This document shows positions 56,735 to 64,000 of a stretch of DNA of 64,000 nucleotides, piece by piece. How positions within the stretch are numbered: the first letter of the stretch is position 1; every line of letters begins with the position of its first letter. The stretch covers positions 97,686,177-97,750,176 of the forward strand of contig CM019827.1 of the NCBI GenBank assembly GCA_009763385.1, read 5' to 3'. Position numbers and translations under genes: made by a program. The notes under the pieces are model-generated. The model saw only the letters and a list, made by a program, of their open reading frames with translations, was not told the origin of the DNA and ran no database searches. The stretch comes from Coix lacryma-jobi var. lacryma-jobi (taxonomy: Eukaryota; Streptophyta; Magnoliopsida; Poales; Poaceae).

Positions 56735-57035
56735 CCGGACTCTGGCCTGCGTCCGGTCAGCAGGGACCGGACGTGTCCGGTCGTCAGAAAACAGCTCTGG
56801 GAGCTCTCTGTTCGCGACCGGACGCACGGAGCTCAAGCGTCCGGTCGTTCACTGAGCGTCCGGTCAGATGAGACAATGACACGGGAACAGTGCAAGCGTA
56901 GCGTCCGGTCGAAATGCAAACAGAGCGTCCGGTCGAGAGCGTCCGGTCAGTACGCAGAAAAGCTTGGCGCCGTGCTCAACGACCGGACTCTGAAAGCGTG
57001 CGTCCGGTCAGCCCGACAGAGCGTCCGGTCACCCC
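56735..57035. repeat. GCGTCCGGTC / GACCGGAC array in the LTR of F
   Basis: At least ten copies of GTCCGGTC or its complement GACCGGAC, many in the context GAGCGTCCGGTC, in both orientations. It occupies the same place as the GGACTGTCC arrays of D and E. Confidence 0.82.
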
Positions 57036-57799
57036 GCGACTGCACTGAAACTCCGGCGATTCAACCCGATCTCCTCCGAATCAAGTGCTCTAGGCTTGGG
57101 ATTCGATCTGAGGAGTCACAAGGAGGTTAGTGAGCTATCTCTAAGAGATCATGGCTCGAACCTAACTCCAAATCGGTGAATCGAAGGAATTCGGGGGAAA
57201 GAAGAAAAAGAGACCCGAAACTAAAACTTGATCGATCTCCTAGACCGTGAGGTTAGAGATGATTTCTTTCGGTGGAAAGAAGTGCCTCACGATCTAGAGC
57301 AACTCAGTTCAAACGGAATCGTGAAAGATGGACCGAGCACAAAGATCAAGCGACGGGAAAACTCAAGGCACAAAGCAATCCGCGAAGAACATGATGAACA
57401 TGAAATCAAAACGCGAATTGACACCAAGAGATGGGATCCAAGGTGAGGATACGGCCTCACTTCCTCGAATCAACAGTACACAGAGTGGAGTCTCTCTGCG
57501 GATCTCAACTAGCTAAAGCAGGGGTGTGGGAGAGTGGAAACCCTAGGAAATGAAAGCTCTAACTGAGATTGAGATCGGGAGGAGGGTGTCTCCTCTAGAC
57601 TACTTATACTAACCTAGCCTAAGTCTATTTCCTACTCTACCCCTCTCTACTCTAATTTACAGAGCGGACCAGCCTAACCCTAAGGCTATTCTAGTCCACC
57701 CGCTGGTGGTAGGTAGATCCGACGGCCACGCCCGCACGGTCTTCCGCGTCGCCTCCACGCAACCTTTAGATCGCCGCCACGTGCCGCCACCACTCTGCA

Positions 57800-58095
57800 C
57801 CCCCGGTTTTGCGGCCCAAACCGGGAAACCAGCCTTTTCCATCAGCCCCCGGTTTTGAGGCCCAAACCGGGAAACCAGCCTCCAGCCCGAGTTTTGTGGC
57901 CAAACTCGGAAACCGTCCGCGCCCGAGTTTTGAGGCCCAAACTCGGAAACCGGCCCACGCCCAGGTTTTGAGGCTCAACCTGGAAACCGTCGCGCCCAGG
58001 TTTTGTGGCTCAACCTGGAAACCCAGCACCCAGGTTTTGAGGCCCAAACCTGGAAACCGTCCACCGTTGGTTTTTCCCGGGCTCTACCAACAAAC
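57800..58095. repeat. Array of eight covarying hairpins in the LTR of F
   Basis: Stems CCCGG/CCGGG (twice), CCGAG/CTCGG (twice), CCAGG/CCTGG (three times) and GTTGGT/ACCAAC. The last pairs a stem sequence different from the GTGG/CCAC of D at the same place. Confidence 0.8.
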
Positions 58096-58459
58096 CGGCG
58101 TCGTAGAGGGGATGCACCGCCTGTGCACCCCTTCCACCGACATGATCGCACTTCTCCGCCTGTCGCTGTCGCAGGCTGCCAGCCACCACAGCTGATCCTC
58201 CGGCCTCCAGTCCATCAGTCCAAGTCCACGTCCGCCCTTCACCGTCCGATACATCGGCATGGCACGTCCGCCGCACGGCACGCCCATCCTTCATCGCGCC
58301 CGGTCCGTCGGCACGGCACGTCGCAACTTGACCTTCACCCGCCATCGATCACTGTCTCCGTGCTCGACACCTGCACAACACAAGCCAAAGAACATGCGCA
58401 TCATCTCCATTGACAATCACTCATCACACAGAGACTCGGCATACACCCATGTATCCGCA

Positions 58460-60126
58460 ATCTCCCCCTTGATGAGTGCATTGTCAACTCCACAACAAAT
58501 CATGAATAAGAAGAAGGAGGTAGGAAGGAGTGGGAAGAGAAAACCCAACCAAATGACCCAGAAGCCTTAACAAAAGCCGAAGAAGGTCAAGTGGATGAAG
58601 CAAAAACTTGGTCCCCAAAGACATGGGCAACGGCTTGACGCAACCAAGCAAAGCAAAGCTAGCCCTCAAGAAGAGGTAGAACAGGCTCAACACCGCTAGC
58701 AGATAGCAATTGAAGATCGGAGGACAACAGAAGCAAAATGCTAGTCCCTCAAGATAGAGGCACAGAGGCTCAACACAACTAGCAAGAAAATCACTCCGAA
58801 CCAATTGAAAATCAACCCAAACCAAATGGGAAAGCACACCAGACGATACCAATTGAAAGCCAAATGAAAAAAACTTATGAAAGCTCATGAGAAGCTAGGA
58901 ACGTTTGCTAGTCCCTCAAGACAGAGGCAACGGCTCAACACAACTAGCAAACTCCCCCTCGACAAATGCAAGCAACTAGGACAAAAGATTTTCAGGGCAT
59001 ATGATTTGCGTAAATTTCTCCCCCTAGTTGAAAATGCACTTATCAAGGCCAAAAGGTATCGGAGAAGCAACTCTCTTCGCATAAACTCCCTCTGAACACA
59101 AGATCTCCTTCCACAATGCATATGAAGTCAAAATGCAAGTTAGGAGCTTCAAGTATATAGTCAAAAGAGTGCAAAGATGCTCTAATCAGTATAGCTCCAA
59201 CATCTCAATTAAGCACTCAAATAGCAAAGGCTCAAACTGATCACTTATACGAAATATGAAGCATATGAGCATGTGAGCAGTTTTAAGCCAAAAGGATAGT
59301 CACCATCAACATAGCACTAGACATGTATAGAAGGAATCCAAACAAGTGCTAAGCATATATACAAGGTGAACTACCCCTAGCAAAGTTCAATCATCATGCA
59401 TAGGAATGAAGCATATACTTGTGATTTCAAATTCATATCGGAGTTGCAGCGGTAAAAGAATTCACAAGTTCATTTTTAGCATGTGATTGCGAGAGGTTGA
59501 AAGCTTGTCATCGCCTAACTTTTCAACCGTGCGAAGCCTATGCCGAAGCAATCAGAAGCTTAAAGCAACGGTTTCGGTCATACACTACATGGCTCAAGTT
59601 TAACTCAAAGTGCAATGAGAAACAGTCTCAATACCATGAGGTGTTGACAAGCAATCCCATCTCGATCTTTTCAATTCAACAATACTTGGTTCAGATTTTA
59701 AGCAAGTTATGAACAACCAAGCAAGTGAATGACTCAGAACTAGAGACATAGCAACCTAGCATATATGAAAAGCAGGAATGGACTCAACACACCCTACACA
59801 TGCTAGTTGCATATCTCAATGGTGAACATTTTCAGATTTATATACATTAGGCATAATTCACCATTCCAAAAAATAGCTCACTCATAACATGTAACAGTGA
59901 TCAGAAAGAGCATCAGCTACAAGCATCATCATAAGTATCGGAGCAATACTAACAAGAGCATAATTACATTCTAGTGAATATAGACATGAAGCTCAGAATG
60001 TAAATGCGTATGCCCGACACAAAACTGAAGGAAAGAAGATACCAAAAGGAGAGACTCAAGAAACTCAAAAGAAAAGAGCCTCACAATAAAAGAGTCAGTC
60101 TGTACATCTCAAAATGCTTCCCCCAT
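58460..60126 (-). other. PPT and 3' UTR of F
   Basis: The polypurine tract CAAGGGGGAGAT (minus) abuts the LTR. Further tracts are near 58951 and 59019. Structured repeats are at 58607-58948. The rest is AT-rich without visible genes. Confidence 0.78.
58607..58948. repeat. 3' UTR structured repeats of F (four units)
   Basis: One CTTGGT/ACCAAG unit and three GCTAG/CTAGC units with inner CCTC/GAGG pairs, matching E in order. Confidence 0.77.
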
Positions 60127-63100
60127 CTAAAAGGGGAAACACACACCAAGCTCACCCCTCAACCTATTAAAAGTTGATTCGTCTAAAGGCTTGGTGAAAA
60201 TATCAGCCAATTGGTGATGAGTATCGATATGGCGAAGGTCGATATCACCCTTCTCCTGGTGGTCTCGCAAGAAATGAAAGCGCACATCAATGTGTTTGGT
60301 TTTCGAGTGAAGCACAGGGTTCTTAGCAACGCTAATGGCACTCGTGCTGTCACAAAGCAAAGGAACTCGAGTAAAGCTCAAACCAAAATCACGCAAAGTG
60401 GCCATCATCCAGAGTAACTGGGAACAGCAGCTAGCCGCAGCAACATATTCAGCCTCCGTGGTAGACTGAGCGACACTAGACTGCTTGCGAGAAGACCACG
60501 ACACCAGAGAAGATCCAATAAACTGGCAAGTCCCAGAAGTGGACTTGCGCTCAATGCGACAACCAGCAAAATCAGCATCAGAAAACCACAAAGCGAGAGG
60601 GTGGAGGAAGCAGAATACCAAATCCCGAGCTCGGGCGTGAAACGAAGGTACCTGAAGATGCGCTTCACCGCCTGACGGTGAGAAATGCGTGGCGAAGCCT
60701 GAAAGCGCGCGCACAAGCACACGGCGAACTGAATGTCCGGCCGTGTCGCCGTCAGGTAGAGCAGCGATCCAATCATGCTGCGGTACTCCTTCTGGTCCAC
60801 TGCTTCTCCATCCGTGTCGGCATCCAGGGCAGTCGTCGTCGACATGGGCGTCGGAAGAGGCTTAGCCTCACCCATGTCGAACCGCTTCAGCAAGTCCCTT
60901 GTGTACTTGCCCTGGTGCACAAACGTCCCCTCTCGGGATTGCTTAATTTGCAACCCGAGAAAGAAAGTCAGCTCGCCCATCATGCTCATCTCGAACTCCC
61001 TGCTCATAGTATCTGCAAACTTGGCAACCAAAGCGTGAGAAGAACCACCGAAAATGATATCATCCACGTAAATTTGGACCAAGAGAGTATCTTTGCCTTG
61101 CTTGAGGAGAAAGAGCGTTTTATCTACACATCCCATTTTAAAACCCTTAGCTAGCAAAAAGGTTTTTAATCTCTCATACCAGGCTCTAGGGGCTTGTTTC
61201 AAACCATACAAAGCTTTGTGGAGTTTAAAGACATGGTTTGGAAACTTGGGATTTTCAAAACCGGGGGGTTGCTGGACATAGACCTCCTCCTCAATATGGC
61301 CGTTTAAGAAGGCACTCTTGACATCCATTTGAAAAAGTTTGAAACCCATGGATGCAGCATAAGCCAAGAGTATCCTAATAGCCTCCAAACGAGCTACAGG
61401 AGCGAAGGTCTCCTCATAATCTATTCCCTCCTTCTGACTATAACCCTTCGCTACAAGCCGGGCCTTGTTTCTCACAATGTGGCCCTCCTCTCCTTGCTTG
61501 TTTTTAAAAAACCCATTTTGTCCCAATAGGTTTACAGTCAGGAGGTGGTGGCACTAGAACCCAAACCCGATTTCGCTCAAAGTTCTCTAGCTCCTCATGC
61601 ATGGCATTGACCCAATCCGGATCCGTCAATGCGTGTCCAACATCTCGGGGCTCAAAAGACGCAACAAAAGCAGAATGAGCAAAGTGCGAGATGTGCTGTG
61701 ACCTGGAGCGAGTAACTCGCTCGTCGATGTCTCCGATCATCTGTTCAGGGGGGTGCTGGCGCTGGATGTGTCGTGGCGCCTCCCGGGAAGAAGTAACCTC
61801 CCCCTCAACAGTAGCTGGTTCCACCCCGGGTACAAAAGGTACCGCGCGAGGTGGATTCCACGGCCCCCAGGAAGAAGACGTCTCGGGGCCACGGGTCGTC
61901 GTCGAAGCCGCTCCCGGCGGCGCGGCAGGCGGAGGGGGTGCTGGATCATCTATACCTTCAGCACCCTCTTCCTCGTCATCGAAAAGAGGCTCTCCAACCT
62001 CGTGATCACCTGCACGCTCAAAACGAGAAGAAGGAGAAACAAGAGTCTCGTCGAAGGTGACATCTGATGTCTCCATGACTCGGTTAGTGTCAAGGTTAAG
62101 TACACGATAAGCTCGAGTGTGAGTGCCATAACCCAAAAACACACCGTCAGAAGAACGAGACTCAAACTTGTCTAGGTTGCCTTTTTTCAATATAAAACAG
62201 TGGCAACCAAAGACTCTAAAATAACTCACCTTGGGCTGGCGACCAAAACGCAACTCATAAGAGGTCTTCTTCAAAAACACTCTCAGAAAAATGCGATTCG
62301 AAATATAGCATGCAGTGTTCATAGCTTCGGCCCAATAGCGCCTAGGAGTCCTATGCTCATCAAGCATCGTCCTGGCCATCTCAACAAGGGTCCGATTCTT
62401 CCTCTCTACAACACCATTTTGGGGTGGTGTATAGGGAGAAGAAAACTGATGCTCCAAACCAAGGCATTTACAAAACTTCTCAAAATCCGAATTTTTAAAC
62501 TCGGAACCATTATCACTTCTAATCGCTCGCATCGAGTTCAAAGGGAACTCGTTCTGAAGACGCAAAATCAGATCGCGAGCGAAGGAGAATGTTTCGGACT
62601 TCTCAACTAAAAAGAAGACCCACGAATACCTCGAAAAGTCGTCAACAATAACAAGCACATACCACTTCCCACCAACCGAGCTCACCCGAGCCGGACCAAC
62701 AAGGTCCATATGCAAAAGCTCTCCGGGGTGCGAGGTCATAACCTTGGTCAAAGGATGGTGGGGAGCAGCAACCATCTTTCCATGCCGGCAAGCATGGCAA
62801 ACTAGATCCTTCTCCAACGAAAGCTTGGGCAATCCTCGGATTAAGCCAAGTGAGCTAAGTCTTGCAAGCAAGTCAAAACTCAGGTGACCGAGCCTCCTAT
62901 GCCACTTCCAAAGATCAGAAGAAGAAGGACTAGCCAAAAGACAGCGAGAAGATCCAAACGACTTTGAGAAATTCGCGCGAAAGACATTCCCAAAGGGTGA
63001 AATCAGACATACAAGATCACCCTGAGGATCTAAGATCCGGCTAAGGTTCGGTTTGAAACGAATCTCATAGCCTTCACGAAAAAGTTGCGAAACAGAAAGC

Positions 63101-63321
63101 AAGTTGAAATGCAGGTTAGAAACAAGAGCAACCTCGCGCAACACAAAGTGCTCATTAACCCGCACTGCACCAACGGACAATACCTTGCCCTTACCTTTGT
63201 CGCCGAAGGTTATGTACTCTTTTCCGGCGACCGGACTATGGCTGGAGAACCATTTGGCATTTCCGGTCATGTGCCTCGAGCAACCGGAATCCACAAGCCA
63301 AATGTCCTCCAACCGCTCCTC
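60127..63321 (-). pseudogene. F pol: protease, integrase, reverse transcriptase, RNase H, two frameshifts
   Basis: Protease LVDSGCSRHMTG is intact near 63290. Integrase: WHRRLGHLSFD, CHACRHGKM, LHMDLVGPARV, IRSDNGSEFKN, PPQNGVVERKNRT. An extra base in a T/A-run near 61510 shifts the frame at the start of RT. RT is otherwise good (KLFQMDVKSAFLNG, QQPPGFENPKFPN, YVDDIIFGGSSH). A one-base loss near 60583 shifts it again at the start of RNase H, which has FAGCRIERKSTSG, TTEAEYVAAASCCSQLLWMM and ADIFTKPLDEST. No in-frame stop is seen apart from the shifts. Pol is in a different frame from gag. Confidence 0.92.
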
Positions 63322-63326
63322 CTACA

Positions 63327-64000
63327 TCAATAAAAAGACATAGGGTGAACATACGGTCCAACACTGGGGTTAGTAAGATAAGAAGGAAACCAGTGTTGGG
63401 CCGGCTGCTCAAAAGAACGGTCAGTGTAAAAACCATCCTGTCTAGGGGGATAGCGATCACCACGCACAGGAAAACGTGGTCCGCTGGGGAAGAAGCGCTT
63501 ACCGCGAAACTCTACCTGCGGTGGGACAAGGCGCTCAACAAAGCCTCCGCCACGGGGTCCGTTACCTGCAAAAACAGGACCTCGTCGGGCACGCTCTCTA
63601 CGAGGTCTACGCCTAGGAGCCTGCTGCTCAACTCTAGCGTCTCTCCTCGGAGCTCTCTCCTGCCTAGGCCTCACAAACTGAGGTGCTCTACCTCTAGGCC
63701 TAGTCTCCCTCCTAGGGGCTCTCTCCTGCTGCCTAGGCTGGGTATGCTTCCCTCCAGACCTAGCAGCTCTCCCCTGAGGCTTCGGAGCATGTCCACCACG
63801 AGCTGGGTGAAACATGTCCGGGTTCTGCATCTCCCTAGCTCGGCGCGCCTCTCTCCTGCGCCTAAAGCAGAACTCACTCAGGTGACCATCCCGCCCACAA
63901 AAGTCACACTGAAACCTCACCGCGCGCAAAGGGGGTTGTTGGTTTGCAGGGATGTGGGTATGGTTCACCTTGCCCTTGCCCTTCTGTGGCAACTCCTCTC
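63327..64000 (-). CDS. F gag, C-terminal part (runs off the window)
   Basis: Open from the window end to TGA at 63327-63329. The zinc knuckle CDFCGRDGHLSEFC has canonical CX2CX4HX4C spacing. It is followed by an Arg-rich region with repeated QERAPRR-type motifs, an RGGGF box and the end HPMSFY. It corresponds to the second knuckle and tail of E's gag. The pol frame opens 6 bases further on after a TAG in that frame. Confidence 0.85.
   Translation of the reverse strand, partial: EELPQKGKGKVNHTHIPANQQPPLRAVRFQCDFCGRDGHLSEFCFRRRREARRAREMQNPDMFHPARGGHAPKPQGRAARSGGKHTQPRQQERAPRRETRPRGRAPQFVRPRQERAPRRDARVEQQAPRRRPRRERARRGPVFAGNGPRGGGFVERLVPPQVEFRGKRFFPSGPRFPVRGDRYPPRQDGFYTDRSFEQPAQHWFPSYLTNPSVGPYVHPMSFY

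Larger units (their letters stand above)
56462..58459 (-). repeat. 3' LTR of element F
   Basis: TGAAGGACCGAGAAGC to ATGTATCCGCA, 1,998 bp. A minus-strand TATA box TATAAGTA is near 57603-57611. This puts the hairpin array (57800-58095) upstream in U3 and the GTCCGGTC array (56735-57035) downstream in R/U5. Confidence 0.88.
56462..64000 (-). mobile_element. Element F: SIRE/Maximus-like Ty1/copia retrotransposon, partial
   Basis: From its 3' end: LTR 56462-58459, polypurine tract and 3' UTR 58460-60126, pol 60127-63321, gag from 63327 to beyond the window. It belongs to the same family as D and E but to a distinct subfamily, because the R/U5 array has a different core motif. The predicted target-site duplication is GGTCG (56457-56461). 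Confidence 0.88.

Noticed and set aside
1..64000. tRNA, rRNA or host protein-coding genes
   Set aside because: I saw none. The only tRNA-related sequences are primer-binding sites, and every long coding frame belongs to a retroelement.

Overview
This window is plant nuclear DNA, almost certainly from a grass. The motif arrays in the copia LTRs suggest a panicoid or Andropogoneae grass (inference; no species call is possible). I find no host gene: from base 410 to 64000 everything is assigned to LTR retrotransposons nested inside one another. The nesting is supported by four pairs of exact 5-bp target-site duplications (TSDs) and by sequences that rejoin across each insertion.

Layout. D is an outer SIRE/Maximus-like copia on the minus strand. 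Its 3' LTR is at 410-2423, its 3' UTR is split (2424-2946 and 36281-37252), and its pol is split (37253-38777 and 54926-56307). E, a second element of the same family (minus), sits in D's 3' UTR at 2947-36275 (TSD ATAAA). A, an Athila-like gypsy (plus), sits in E's pol at 7468-29065 (TSD GTGCA). B, a Tat-lineage gypsy (plus), sits in A's 3' LTR at 15688-27889 (TSD TGTAG). C, a Tekay/Del-like chromovirus (plus), sits in D's pol at 38778-54925 (TSD GTTCA). At the right edge D's pol is cut by a short LTR fragment X (56308-56461), itself cut by a third SIRE-like element F (minus, 56462 to beyond the window). Bases 1-409 are the target into which D inserted.

Condition. C has a fully open gag-pol and near-identical 4.8-kb LTRs and looks recently mobile. 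B has one frameshift in gag-pol. A has one stop and two frameshifts. D, E and F are decayed to different degrees. By-eye LTR divergence is about 2% for both A and B, which fits the nesting order only loosely.

Most interesting. (1) C carries an extra open gene upstream of gag whose first 28 residues look like a histone H3 tail, in an element whose integrase ends in a chromodomain-like region. Canonical splice signals in the leader could switch between this gene and gag-pol. (2) B carries a complete antisense gene with its own TATA box and two phase-0 introns; its protein also begins with an H3-like AR-KQTAR start. (3) The copia elements contain two kinds of repeated hairpin, one in LTR U3 and one in the 3' UTR, whose stems change sequence while keeping base pairing. 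(4) A repeats an 11-bp-armed inverted repeat upstream of both its LTR TATA box and an internal TATA box that precedes an accessory ORF.
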